DNA of 60,676 nucleotides from JBOGUF01 sp050696075. GTDB taxonomy: Bacteria; Chloroflexota; Chloroflexia; Thermomicrobiales; UBA6265. The stretch's first letter is position 1, and each line of letters begins with the position of its first letter. The notes under the pieces are model-generated. The model did no database searches. It was not told the DNA's origin and saw only the letters and a program-made list of their open reading frames with translations. The translations under genes were made by a program, and so were the position numbers. The DNA is taken from the NCBI GenBank assembly GCA_050696075.1, contig JBOGUF010000076.1:1-60676 (forward strand), in the 5' to 3' direction. Of this stretch, positions 39,820-47,679 are shown in pieces.

Positions 39820-40515
39820 ATGGACGCGACCGCGCAACCGGTACTCGTCTCGTCAGCGCCCGCGACGGCGCGGGCCGCGTTCATCCGGCGCACCTATCTG
39901 CATCTCGCGTTGGCGATCCTCGCCTTTATCGCCGTTGAGGCGTTGCTGCTGCAATGGGACGGCGCGACCGAAGTCGCCGCGACGATGACCGACGGCTGGA
40001 ACTGGCTGCTGGTGCTGTTGGCGTTCGCGATGGTCGGCGGCGTCGCGGACCGCTGGGCGCGCACCGGCGGCGCGGTCGGCAAGCAGTACCTTGGGCTTGG
40101 CCTCTTTATCCTGGCCGAAGCGGTGCTCTTCCTGCCGATCATGATCTGGGCCAAAACCGTCGACGAGGACGCGATCGCGCAGGCCGGGGTGGTGACGTTG
40201 CTGATGGCCGCCGGCTTGACCGCGGTTCCCTTTGTGACCGGGGCCGACTTCTCCTTTATAAGAGGTGCGTTGGTAGTCGGCGGGTTGGTGGCGATCGGCT
40301 TGATCGTGGCGAGCATCCTGATCGGCTTCAACCTCGGGTTGTGGTTCTCGCTGGCGATGGTCGGGTTTGCCTCGGCGGCGATCCTCTATCAGACCTCGGC
40401 GATCCTGCGCCACTACCGCACGGACCAGCACGTCGCCGCCGCCCTGGCCTTGTTCGCGGACGTGGCGTTGTTGTTCTGGTACGTGTTGCGGATCGTGGCG
40501 GGCAGCCGGCGGTAA
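39820..40515 (+). CDS. Bax inhibitor-1/YccA-like membrane protein
   Basis: About 231 aa with seven hydrophobic segments. It starts RAAFIRRTYLHLALAILAFI, the BI-1 start, and has YQTSAILRHYRTDQHVAAAL and a last LFADVALLFWYVLRIVAG segment with the conserved Asp. BI-1 proteins are pH-dependent calcium leak channels in studied cases. GAGGAG lies upstream of ATG 39820. The last 41 bp recur at 42036-42076. Confidence 0.85.
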   Translation: MDATAQPVLVSSAPATARAAFIRRTYLHLALAILAFIAVEALLLQWDGATEVAATMTDGWNWLLVLLAFAMVGGVADRWARTGGAVGKQYLGLGLFILAEAVLFLPIMIWAKTVDEDAIAQAGVVTLLMAAGLTAVPFVTGADFSFIRGALVVGGLVAIGLIVASILIGFNLGLWFSLAMVGFASAAILYQTSAILRHYRTDQHVAAALALFADVALLFWYVLRIVAGSRR

Positions 40516-40600
40516 GGGGTTGTTAAGAGGGTGGAGTCGTTGTGCGACAATCTTTGTTTGGAAATTGCTCGAGCAATGTGTTGAGGCGGGAAGGGTGGAG

Positions 40601-40948
40601 ATGCGGCTCGAACCCGGCAATGGGTTGTTGCAGATTGGGGCTACGTTGGCAGCCATCGCGATCGCTCTGGCCACGCTCACCCATCGGGAGGGGCCGGAAC
40701 TCCGTGGTGTTCACGCCATCCCCGCACTGTTTCTCCTCGCCGGTCTCGTCGCTCTGATTGGCAGCCTCTATGCGATGGCCCAATTGTGGGAGGAAATGGG
40801 TCTCACCACGCGCGACGTATTCGGCGACCGCGCGCACGCGGCTGACCTCCTTTCGCCCAATGCCTATCTTGCGCTCGTCGTGACCACCTGGGGCCTGTGG
40901 ATCCTCAGCGCCGCCTACCTTGCGCTCCTGGTGCATAATGCCGCGTAA
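40601..40948 (+). CDS. Small integral membrane protein
   Basis: About 115 aa with three hydrophobic stretches: LLQIGATLAAIAIALATLTH, ALFLLAGLVALIGSLYAMAQ and YLALVVTTWGLWILSAAYLA. The loop between the last two (MGLTTRDVFGDR) is charged. No family is recognised. GAAGGG precedes ATG 40601. It is followed 11 bp later by the next gene, suggesting an operon. Confidence 0.65.
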   Translation: MRLEPGNGLLQIGATLAAIAIALATLTHREGPELRGVHAIPALFLLAGLVALIGSLYAMAQLWEEMGLTTRDVFGDRAHAADLLSPNAYLALVVTTWGLWILSAAYLALLVHNAA

Positions 40949-40959
40949 GGAGGCAGGCT

Positions 40960-41496
40960 ATGGCCACCCTGACTAGCCCCGTCTGGAGTCTTCGCGTCAC
41001 CCTCATTGCCGCGCTCGCCGGCGCCGTGCTGGTTTTGAGCGGCGTCACTAGCTTGCAAATCATCGGCGGCGCTCTGGTCGCCGCGGCGGTTGCGCTACCC
41101 ATCGTGCGGCTCTCGCTCGTGCCCAAAGCGCAGGGGAAGCAGATAGCGGCCTCGGCCTCCCTGGCCGATGAGGTGATGCGGACGCCCCTCAGTCAACTTG
41201 AAGTTCCCGACGATGTACTGGCGCCGCTTCGTACCCGCCAAATCACCACAGTCGGCGAACTCCTGATGATGGATCCGGACCTGCTCCTGACGATTCCGGA
41301 TTTCGACCCTGCGAAACTCTGGGCCATACGCGACGCCATGGCCACGGCAGGATTCCTGCCGGCCTTGCAAAAAGTGGAAGAGCGCGCAGCACATGATAGC
41401 GCGATGCTGCTTGAGCAAATTGATAAGTGGCTGCGAGACTCCAAAGGATCGGGGTCGTCGCCCCGACGAAGTACGGCACAACCGCACGTCTCATAG
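40960..41496 (+). CDS. Membrane-anchored protein with RpoA alpha-CTD-like domain
   Basis: About 178 aa. Residues 10-55 hold two membrane segments. Residues about 75-130 read LSQLEVPDDVLAPLRTRQIT, TVGELLMMDPDLLLTIPDFD and AKLWAIRDAMATAGF. This follows the helix-hairpin-helix order of the RNA polymerase alpha C-terminal domain (LxLSxRxxNxLKxxxIxTVGDLLxxxxxxLxxIxxFGxKSLxEIxxxL). A DNA-binding, membrane-tethered role is inference. The C-terminus is Ser/Arg-rich. Confidence 0.65.
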   Translation: MATLTSPVWSLRVTLIAALAGAVLVLSGVTSLQIIGGALVAAAVALPIVRLSLVPKAQGKQIAASASLADEVMRTPLSQLEVPDDVLAPLRTRQITTVGELLMMDPDLLLTIPDFDPAKLWAIRDAMATAGFLPALQKVEERAAHDSAMLLEQIDKWLRDSKGSGSSPRRSTAQPHVS

Positions 41497-41592
41497 TGGC
41501 CGATAACCGTCTCTAGCAAGCCGGGCATGGTGCCGACAACGAGCGCCATTATTGGGAAGTGTCGCGACGTGGCGGCGCGGGGTAAGTCGGCC

Positions 41593-41852
41593 TCAGCTAA
41601 CGGATTGCGTCGGTGAGGTGAGCGCGGTCGTTGAGGCGCACGAGCGTCCAGAGTCCTGGACGACATCGGACACTCTCAGCGCCGCGGCGAGGATGTCCGC
41701 CGTTTCGATGGTACGGGGAATGACGGAGCAGTAGATGGCAGTCGGGGAGTCCTGGAGTTCGGCGGCAAGCCGCCGCGCCAGCACGTCGGCCTGGCGCCGT
41801 CCGCTTTGTGGTGCGATGCGCCGTGGCGGATGAGGATGAGCCGCGTATCCAT
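41593..41852 (-). pseudogene. Histidine-phosphatase (phosphoglycerate mutase-like) relic
   Basis: From ATG 41852 one frame reads MDTRLILIRHGASHHKADGA with the RHG motif. A second frame continues MLARRLAAELQDSPTAIYCS and IPRTIETADILAAALR. A frameshift separates them and the distal half is missing. Confidence 0.7.
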
Positions 41853-41901
41853 ACGCGGATTGTCACGGATTCGTGGGTTGATAGGCAATGATGGGGCGAA
41901 T

Positions 41902-42011
41902 TCTCGCGTCGTTCAGCGTGATGGCGCTGTGCTCTTCGCCGGCGATGCGCAACTCGTGGGCGCGCACGCGCCAGGTGACGCGGCTGACTTGGTTGGCGCG
42001 GAGGTGATCGC
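41902..42011 (-). pseudogene. Coding relic, copy 1 (LRANQxSR motif)
   Basis: The minus strand reads HLRANQVSRVTWRVRAHELR then IAGEEHSAITLNDARIRPI and ends at a TGA. A second copy at 44651-44748 shares LRANQ[IV]SR[IV][ST]WR and following residues, with many changes at third codon positions. Its protein family is not recognised. Confidence 0.5.
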
Positions 42012-42035
42012 TAGACCGCCGGCCGCATGCTGCTC

Positions 42036-42076
42036 TTCTGGTACGTGTTGCGGATCGTGGCGAGCAGCCGGCGGTA
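42036..42076 (+). repeat. Copy of the BI-1 gene 3' end
   Basis: 40 of 41 bases match 40474-40514, the last codons of the BI-1 gene including its stop region. The two copies are direct repeats 1.56 kb apart, enclosing two small membrane genes and a relic. Confidence 0.8.
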
Positions 42077-42107
42077 GCGACGCGGGGAGGTCGACGGATC
42101 GCTTCCT

Positions 42108-44519
42108 TTAGCAGAGCCGACGATCGCGGGCGTAGGTGGCCGCCTCGACGCGGGAGCGGACGCCGAGCTTGGCGAGGATGTTGGCGACGTGGGTGCCGAC
42201 GGTGCGCGGGCTGATGAAGAGCGCCTCGCCGATCTCCGGATTGGTGCGGCCGGCGGCGACGAGGCAGAGGACTTCGAATTCGCGATTGGTGAGGAAATGG
42301 TCGTTCTGCACGGTTGGCCTGGGCGGCTTGGCCAGTGAGGCGAGCAGTGCCGTCACTTCCGCCCTGGCGTTGGCAGCCGAAAGGCCGCGCCCGGTCTCCC
42401 ACGCCGCGTTAAAGTCGGCCTCCCCCAGGCGCTGGCGGGTGGCCGCGATCGCCGCCTCGATGATGGCGCTTTCGGGCCAGGTGGCGGCAAAATCGGTGGC
42501 CAACCGACGGGTTTCGGCGGTGCCGAGGAGGCGGGCGGCCGTCGGTGCGGACCCGGACACGGATGCAAGCAGCGCTACGAACTCCAGCCAATCGGCCAGC
42601 CCTTCGTCGTGGCTGATTTCCTGCCACCGGGCGAGTCCGTCGGCGTAGCAGGTCGCGGCCTGGCGAAGGTCTCCCCGGGCGACGGCGATGCGGCCGAGAT
42701 GACCCAACGCCGCGCTCTGGGCCATCGGATCGTTCATGGCCTGGAATGCCGAGAGGGACTCCTGTATGAGCGATTCGGCGCGGTCGAGGTCTCCCTGATC
42801 GATGGCCACGCAGCCCAGGTCAAGTTGGGCGAGCGTGGCCCAGCGCCGGCCGGCGTCCTTCCGCAGCTTCGTCACGGAGGGCTTGCTCAACACGGCGATG
42901 GCTGCCTCAAAGTCGGCCCGCGCGCGTTCGATCTGCTGCCGCTGCATGGCGACCTTGGCGCGAATCGAGAGCGCGTAGCCGGCGCCGGCATCGGCCCCAA
43001 TCGATTGCCAAAGAGTCAGACCTTCGCCGACGAGGCGTTCGGCCGGATCGAGATGGCCGCGCAGGTAGTTGACATAGCCCAGGTCGGTGAGCGCCTTGGC
43101 CCGGACGCTGGGCGGAACCTCCTCTTGCGCCGGCAGCGCCAAGGCGCGCTCGAACCAGTCAGTCACTTCCTGCAGCGTGCCGCGCAGGAACCAGAAGACG
43201 ATGAGGTTGCTGCACATGCTCATTGTGGCGGCTGCATCGCCGCGCTCGGCGAGCCAGTTCAGCGCGGCCCGCAGGTTCCCGATCTCGGGATCGAGTCGAC
43301 GGAGCCAGCGCGGGTCGATGGCCTGGGGACGAAGCTCGGCCGGATCTTGCGCCGCGAAGGCGAGATACCACGCGGCGAAGCGGTCCCGGGTTTCGGTCTC
43401 GTCCTCGCTGTCCGCGAGTTGCTCCAGGCCAAACTCGCGGATGATCTCCAGCATGACGTACCGCCGATCGCCGTCCGCGCCGTCGATCGGCCGCAGCAAG
43501 CTTTTGCCGACGAGCGACGTGATGCCGTCGAGGACGGAAGGCGGCGAGGCGGCGAGGCGGGTAGGCGGCAAGGGACTTTCGTCCGTTCCTTCGCCGTCTT
43601 GCCGCCTTGCCGACTCGCCGCCCATGGCTTCGGCGGCCTCCAGCGTGAAGCCGCCGGTGAAGAGGGAGAGGCGCTGGAAGATGGTTTGCTCGCGCGGGGA
43701 GAGGAGTTCGTAGCTCCACGCAATCGCATCGCGCATGGTCTGGAGCCGCGCCGGCGTGTCCGTTGGTCCGCCGGTCAAGACCTGAAGCCGGCTGGAGAGC
43801 CGGGCCAGGAGTGCCTTCGGCGAAAGCACCTTCATACGCGCCGCCGCTAACTCGATGGCCAGCGGGAGACCGTCCAGACGGCGGCAGATTTCGGCGACCG
43901 TGGTCCCGTTGTCCGCCGTCAGCCGGAAGTCCGGTCGCACCGCCTCCGCGCGCTCGACGAAGAGTTGGACGGCCGGGAAGGCAAGGAGCTCGCCGGCTGA
44001 GGTGGTCGGACTCGTGGCGGGGACGGCCAGCGGATCGACCGGAACATCTCGTTCGCCGCTGAGTCGCAGCGGCGCCCGGCTGGTGGCCAGGACGGTGAGA
44101 TCGGCGACGGTGTCGAGCAATTGAGCGACGAACGCCGCCGCGCCGAGCACCTGCTCGAAGTTGTCCAGCACCAGGAGGAGGCGCGCTTGCGCCACGCCGC
44201 GCGCGATCCGTTCCGCCAATGACTGCTCGACCCCCTCGCGGACATCGAGTGCCCGCGCGATGGCGTTCGGTACGTGGGCGGGGTCTCGCACCGGCGCGAG
44301 ATCGACGAAGCAGACGCGGTCGAACTCATCGGCCAACTCCGACGCGACCGCCAGCGCAAGGCGCGTCTTGCCACAGCCACCCGGACCGGTCAGGGTGGCG
44401 AGGGAGACGTCCGGACGACGCAGCAGGCCCGTGAGGGCATCGAGGTCCCGCTCGCGGCCAATGAAGGAGGTGCGAGGCTTGGACAGGCGCGGCAGAATCG
44501 GATTGACGGCGACGAGCAT
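42108..44519 (-). CDS. LuxR-type regulator with NB-ARC ATPase and TPR domains
   Basis: About 803 aa. After FIGRERDLDALTGLL comes the P-loop TGPGGCGKTRLALAVA, then LLVLDNFEQVL (Walker B) and TSRAPLRLSGE. TPR-like helices occupy the middle and end (LTDLGYVNYLRGHLDPAERL and others). The last 65 residues are a LuxR HTH (LTNREFEVLCLVAAGRTNPE then ISPRTVGTHVANILAKLG). I chose ATG 44519 because AGGAA sits 6 nt upstream, unlike ATG 44537. A run of 8-bp repeats is translated in frame at 43541-43622. The signal is unknown. Confidence 0.9.
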   Translation of the reverse strand: MLVAVNPILPRLSKPRTSFIGRERDLDALTGLLRRPDVSLATLTGPGGCGKTRLALAVASELADEFDRVCFVDLAPVRDPAHVPNAIARALDVREGVEQSLAERIARGVAQARLLLVLDNFEQVLGAAAFVAQLLDTVADLTVLATSRAPLRLSGERDVPVDPLAVPATSPTTSAGELLAFPAVQLFVERAEAVRPDFRLTADNGTTVAEICRRLDGLPLAIELAAARMKVLSPKALLARLSSRLQVLTGGPTDTPARLQTMRDAIAWSYELLSPREQTIFQRLSLFTGGFTLEAAEAMGGESARRQDGEGTDESPLPPTRLAASPPSVLDGITSLVGKSLLRPIDGADGDRRYVMLEIIREFGLEQLADSEDETETRDRFAAWYLAFAAQDPAELRPQAIDPRWLRRLDPEIGNLRAALNWLAERGDAAATMSMCSNLIVFWFLRGTLQEVTDWFERALALPAQEEVPPSVRAKALTDLGYVNYLRGHLDPAERLVGEGLTLWQSIGADAGAGYALSIRAKVAMQRQQIERARADFEAAIAVLSKPSVTKLRKDAGRRWATLAQLDLGCVAIDQGDLDRAESLIQESLSAFQAMNDPMAQSAALGHLGRIAVARGDLRQAATCYADGLARWQEISHDEGLADWLEFVALLASVSGSAPTAARLLGTAETRRLATDFAATWPESAIIEAAIAATRQRLGEADFNAAWETGRGLSAANARAEVTALLASLAKPPRPTVQNDHFLTNREFEVLCLVAAGRTNPEIGEALFISPRTVGTHVANILAKLGVRSRVEAATYARDRRLC
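43541..43622. repeat. Degenerate 8-bp repeat array inside the LuxR gene
   Basis: GGCGGCGA, GGCGGCGA, GGCGGGTA and GGCGGCAA run at 8-bp spacing. After a short gap the complementary set GCCGCCTT, GCCGACTC follows, so the array can fold back on itself. The protein reads it as a loop of about 27 residues (ESARRQDGEGTDESPLPPTR and on) between two conserved helices. Confidence 0.75.
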
Positions 44520-45045
44520 GGCGTTTCCTGGGCGCATGACTCAGCAGTGACAACTCCGGTCATGGTGGTCTACGGGATGCTCCACCGTCAAGCAACCAAC
44601 CAGCCGCGCCTGCCGCCGGTCTGTTCGCCCGCGGAGCAAGGAGATCAAGAGTGGCAAGTTCGTTTGGAGCGACCGCGCTGGGCTCATAGCTGGCGATCCG
44701 CGGTTCGTGGATCCGCGGGCGCCAGGAAATGCGGCTGATCTGGTTGGCGCGGAGACAACCGCCCATCTGACCGCGGCATTCGGCGTTCGACAATCCGAAT
44801 GCCGACCTTGCGAGAAAACGCTCCGCGCTCGCTCCGCGGGAGAGATGCCTCTCCGCGATCGGCATGACAGAGTTTCGTGATGGCTGAAAGTCGAGAGTTG
44901 ATAGCTGACGGCCCAGAAAAGAGGAACCCGCGCCGGCTCGGGTGGAGCACGGCGCGGGTAAGGGGGAGGGAAGGGGGGAGCGGGCGGCGCGGCGGGTTGG
45001 GTTGTCGATGTGATGGCCGCGCCTTCGCTCCTTCGTGGGGGTGGT
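44520..45045. other. 530-bp stretch with relic and short repeat
   Basis: It holds relic copy 2 (44651-44748) and a hairpin repeat near 44790-44885 (GAGAGATGCCTCTC, then CGGCATGACAGAG), similar to 21720-21760. I see no intact gene. Confidence 0.45.
44651..44748 (-). pseudogene. Coding relic, copy 2 (LRANQxSR motif)
   Basis: Minus-strand reading LRANQISRISWRPRIHEPRI then ASYEPSAVAPNEL aligns with copy 1 at 41902-42011. Synonymous changes (CAG/CAA, GAA/GAG, CGG/CGC) show that both were once under protein-level selection. They flank the LuxR gene on both sides in the same orientation. Confidence 0.5.
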
Positions 45046-45096
45046 GGCGGGCGGGGTGAATGCCCGCCAGATAGTGGGCGCGTTCATGGCGCGCCC
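45046..45096 (-). terminator. Paired hairpins after the small-protein gene
   Basis: GGGCGCG-TTCATGG-CGCGCCC (45076-45096) and GGCGGGC-N9-GCCCGCC (45046-45068) follow the stop at 45099 directly. No U-run, so a strong but not typical terminator. Confidence 0.5.
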
Positions 45097-45098
45097 GC

Positions 45099-45341
45099 TT
45101 AGCGAACGATGGTAAGTCGGGCGCCGTAGGGCAGCTCCGCGGCCGCTTCCGGCTGCTGGACGCCCTGGACCCGCTCGCCGGCGCGGACCATTGCCGCGCC
45201 GACCTGGCGGCGGACCGCCGCGATCCGGCTGACGCCGTCGTCCGGCATCTCGGCCATGGCGCGGGCCACCTCGGCCTTGCGCATGAACTCCTTCTGGCGC
45301 TCTTCGCTGATGACGCGTGCCACGTCCATGTAGGGATACAT
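45099..45341 (-). CDS. Small conserved-looking helical protein
   Basis: 80 aa: MYPYMDVARVISEERQKEFM then RKAEVARAMAEMPDDGVSRI and a Val/Arg tail. An amphipathic helix is likely for residues 8-35. No known family. AGAGAGG lies 7 nt before ATG 45341. ATG 45425 with GAGGAG upstream is an alternative start. It follows two micro-ORFs on the same strand. Confidence 0.55.
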   Translation of the reverse strand: MYPYMDVARVISEERQKEFMRKAEVARAMAEMPDDGVSRIAAVRRQVGAAMVRAGERVQGVQQPEAAAELPYGARLTIVR

Positions 45342-45475
45342 CGCTATTCCTCTCTCTACCGGCGGCATCCGCCGGTTGGTGACCACAATTTGGTTGGCTT
45401 CCCGGTTGCTCTCGGGCTTGGTCATCTCGTCCGCGACTCCTCGACGTTGGCCGGCTCGGCGGCCGTCATCGACGG

Positions 45476-45514
45476 TTAGCGCGTGCCGGGTCCCTGGGTC
45501 CGAAGCCTGACCAT
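45476..45514 (-). CDS. 12-residue micro-ORF with strong ribosome site
   Basis: AAAGGAGGTG lies 5 nt before ATG 45514, which encodes MVRLRTQGPGTR and a stop. Nothing else in the window has a better ribosome site. It is 135 bp upstream of the 80-aa gene, so it may be a leader peptide. Confidence 0.45.
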   Translation of the reverse strand: MVRLRTQGPGTR

Positions 45515-45634
45515 CGAGTCACCTCCTTTACGAATCGACGTCCGCGTCGCCGCGTGGCGACGTTCGGTGTATGTATCCGGCCGCGGGTCGCACTTCCGTC
45601 CCCACGGCCGGCGGTATCCCACAGACAACAAGAA

Positions 45635-45657
45635 CCCGGGTCGGTGACCGACCCGGG
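45635..45657 (-). terminator. 10-bp perfect hairpin between micro-ORFs
   Basis: CCCGGGTCGG and CCGACCCGGG pair around a 3-nt loop, followed on the minus strand by TTCTTGTTGT. It sits between the 31-aa and the 12-aa ORFs and can act as terminator or attenuator. Confidence 0.7.
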
Positions 45658-45691
45658 TGACTGATCGCTTTTGCCGTCGACGCTTCAAGCG

Positions 45692-45787
45692 TCACGGACA
45701 GCGCGCGGAACCACCCCCAGGATCGGTCGGAATGACGGTGAGAGCATCAGCGGCAAAGGTACCGCTCAGCATGGCGTACTGGACCAT
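45692..45787 (-). CDS. 31-residue micro-ORF with strong ribosome site
   Basis: AAAGGAGGA precedes ATG 45787 by 6 nt. The peptide begins MVQYAMLSGTFAADALTVIP and ends PGGGSARCP. It is followed 35 bp later by a strong hairpin. It could be a secreted or modified peptide, or a leader. Homology cannot be judged at this length. Confidence 0.5.
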   Translation of the reverse strand: MVQYAMLSGTFAADALTVIPTDPGGGSARCP

Positions 45788-45909
45788 CGTCATTCCTCCT
45801 TTCTCCGTGCTGGCGACTGCTCGCAACATGTCAGTCGGTCCCGTGTCGTCTCGGTCATCGGCGTGGCAACCTTCCGGTCACCCTATCGCGCCGCCACTAT
45901 ATGAGTATC

Positions 45910-45930
45910 ACGAGTTGGTCATCATGTCAA
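45910..45930 (-). promoter_or_regulatory. Promoter candidate for the micro-ORF unit
   Basis: TTGACA (45925-45930) lies on the minus strand about 140 bp before the 31-aa ORF. The -10 is unclear (GATACT at 15 bp spacing, or TATAGT further on). The local region is AT-rich compared with its surroundings. Confidence 0.45.
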
Positions 45931-46037
45931 TAGGGTAAACGTGATGAAAATGGTGGTTTCCTCCCATCAGCCGGCCAGCTTTGCATAAAACGACCACGAA
46001 CATAACGTTGGTGGAGGCTGGCTGGCGGGATGCGTCA

Positions 46038-46114
46038 GGTGGCGAGTACCGAGTACCGAGTATTGGGTGCTGGGTGCTGACGCCTCACGCCTCACGCCTC
46101 ACGCCTCACGTTCG
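46038..46114. repeat. Long degenerate 7-bp tandem repeat at PAP2 stop
   Basis: Units GAGTACC (2), GAGTATT, GGGTGCT (2), GACGCCT, CACGCCT (4) follow at constant 7-bp spacing. The unit sequence drifts along the array. The stop codon of the PAP2 gene (46106) lies in its edge. Confidence 0.85.
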
Positions 46115-46888
46115 ATGGCGCCATGGGAGCGGCAGGTCGTCGGGCAGGAGGCGGGCGGCGAGGAAGGACGCGAGGATGACCGCCCAGCCGCCGACGATGT
46201 CGAGCCACCAATGGTTGCCGGTGACCATGACGGTCAGGCACATTATCGCGACGTGGAAGACGGCGAGGATCCAGCCGATCCGCCAGCGAGTCAGCGAGAC
46301 GCCGACGATGACCGCGCCGATGGTGCTCCAGCCGATGTGCATGCTCGGCATGGCGGCGAAGCGGTTGGCGGCAACGAGCCCCTCTTCGGAGAAGTAGTTG
46401 GGGCCGTAGACGGCGAGGGTGTCGATGAACCCCTCGCCGGTCATGAAGCGCGGTGGGGCGAGCGGGTAAATGGCGTACCAGGGGAGGGCGAAGAGCATCG
46501 AGCAGAGAAAGACGCGGCGCAGGCGGCGGTACTTGATCGGGGCGAAGATGATGCCGATCACACAACAGGCGTAGAAGGTCCACATGAAGTAGGCGTAGTA
46601 GTAGTTGAAGATCGTGATCAGCCACTCGTGTTGGATGACCCATTGCTGGAGGTCGAGCTCGAAATAGGCGTGGAGCGCCTTTTGCCAGCGGATGATCTCC
46701 TCGGCGTTGGCGTAGCCGAGCGTTTCGCCGCGCTGGATGAAGGTGCGGCGGACCATCTTGTAGAGCTGGAAGAGAGCCATGAAGGCGAGGATATTGCCGG
46801 TGACGGCGAGCACGATCCGCCCGAGACGGCGGCGGCTCCAGCCTTCGTCGGTCGTGGTCGCGGATGGTGTGATCGTGCTGGTAGCCAC
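46106..46888 (-). CDS. PAP2-type phosphatase/inositolphosphotransferase-like membrane enzyme
   Basis: About 260 aa with six membrane segments. The acid-phosphatase signature is split as YPLAPPRFM, MPSMHIGWS and TGNHWWLDIVGG, the PF14378 pattern (as in Aur1-like inositol phosphorylceramide synthases). It should transfer or release phosphate from a lipid at the outer membrane face. Monocistronic. Confidence 0.85.
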   Translation of the reverse strand: MATSTITPSATTTDEGWSRRRLGRIVLAVTGNILAFMALFQLYKMVRRTFIQRGETLGYANAEEIIRWQKALHAYFELDLQQWVIQHEWLITIFNYYYAYFMWTFYACCVIGIIFAPIKYRRLRRVFLCSMLFALPWYAIYPLAPPRFMTGEGFIDTLAVYGPNYFSEEGLVAANRFAAMPSMHIGWSTIGAVIVGVSLTRWRIGWILAVFHVAIMCLTVMVTGNHWWLDIVGGWAVILASFLAARLLPDDLPLPWRHRT

Positions 46889-47065
46889 GGACCTTCCCTA
46901 CGCATGAGTGAGGACGCGGATCGGCGCCGGACGTTAACGATAATGCAAGGCGTGGACCGCTGGGCCGGTCTCTCCGCTTCATCGGCGTCGTACAGATCAC
47001 CGTAGTCGGTCGAACACTCGTTGGTATACCATCGAGACTACCAGAAAGGAGAGAGGAGGAGGTCA

Positions 47066-47323
47066 ATGGCAGCGACCGTGAAAATCCCAGAGGAGGCTCG
47101 ATCACATCTTGCCGAACTTGCAGCTGAGCGTAAGCAACCAATGGGCCAGGTGTTGGCAGAGCTCATCGAACGTGAGCGCCGCCGCCGATTCTTTGAGGAG
47201 TACGACGCGGCATTCGCGCGTCTCAAGGCAGACCCGGAGGCATGGGCGGACTGGCAGGCCGAGCTTAAGAGCATGGAAGGGACGCTCATGGATGGTCTCG
47301 AGGATGATCCATGGGTCGAGTGA
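47066..47323 (+). CDS. MazE-like antitoxin
   Basis: An 85-aa protein with a ribbon-helix-helix-like start (ATVKIPEEARSHLAELAAER) and an acidic C-terminus (GTLMDGLEDDPWVE) for toxin binding. GGAGGAGG precedes ATG 47066 by 4 nt. It overlaps the MazF gene by 13 bp in another frame. Confidence 0.8.
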   Translation: MAATVKIPEEARSHLAELAAERKQPMGQVLAELIERERRRRFFEEYDAAFARLKADPEAWADWQAELKSMEGTLMDGLEDDPWVE

Positions 47324-47667
47324 CCGCACATCTTGTTCGTGGGGACGTGTGGGACGCGGAGTTCGACCCGGTTCGAGGACGCGAGCAAGCCGGGAGACGA
47401 CCAGCCGTGATCGTCTCGTCCAGCGACGCTAACCGAGGGCGTAGCGAGCTCGTGTTCGTCGTTCCGATGACGCGTCGAGATCGCGGTATACCTTCGCATG
47501 TGCCGATTCAACCACCGGAAGGTGGTTTGACCTCGCCATCAGTCATCATGTGTGAGCAACTTCGGACCTTCTCCGTTGAGCGGCTCCTACGTCGGCGCGG
47601 AACTGTCAGCCTTGCCACGCTGCGAGAAATCGAGTGGCGACTCCGGTATCTGTTGGATTTCGAGTAG
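47311..47667 (+). CDS. mazF: MazF/PemK-family endoribonuclease toxin
   Basis: 118 aa: VRGDVWDAEFDPVRGREQAG, RRPAVIVSSSDANR, VFVVPMTRRDRGIPSHVPI and the closing EQLRTFSVERLL helix are the MazF pattern, including the catalytic Arg in the first loop and Thr in VPMT. It should cut single-stranded mRNA. It starts inside the antitoxin gene end, so both are coupled. Confidence 0.9.
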   Translation: MGRVTAHLVRGDVWDAEFDPVRGREQAGRRPAVIVSSSDANRGRSELVFVVPMTRRDRGIPSHVPIQPPEGGLTSPSVIMCEQLRTFSVERLLRRRGTVSLATLREIEWRLRYLLDFE

Positions 47668-47679
47668 TTCGGTGATGCG

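Larger units (their letters stand above)
41497..42107. other. 610-bp stretch with relics and a duplicated gene end
   Basis: No intact gene. It contains a histidine-phosphatase relic (41593-41852), a coding relic shared with 44.65-44.75 kb (41902-42011), and a copy of the BI-1 gene end (42036-42076). Confidence 0.5.

Noticed and set aside
42609..43850. Plus-strand frame of 413 codons across the LuxR gene
   Set aside because: Antisense to a gene with intact P-loop and HTH; composition is a shadow.
44560..45087. A 175-codon minus-strand gene
   Set aside because: Only the short LRANQ part has coding support; the rest is low complexity with no ribosome site.
39693..46114. Heptamer arrays as CRISPR repeats
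   Set aside because: Units are 7 bp with no spacers and no cas genes are present.
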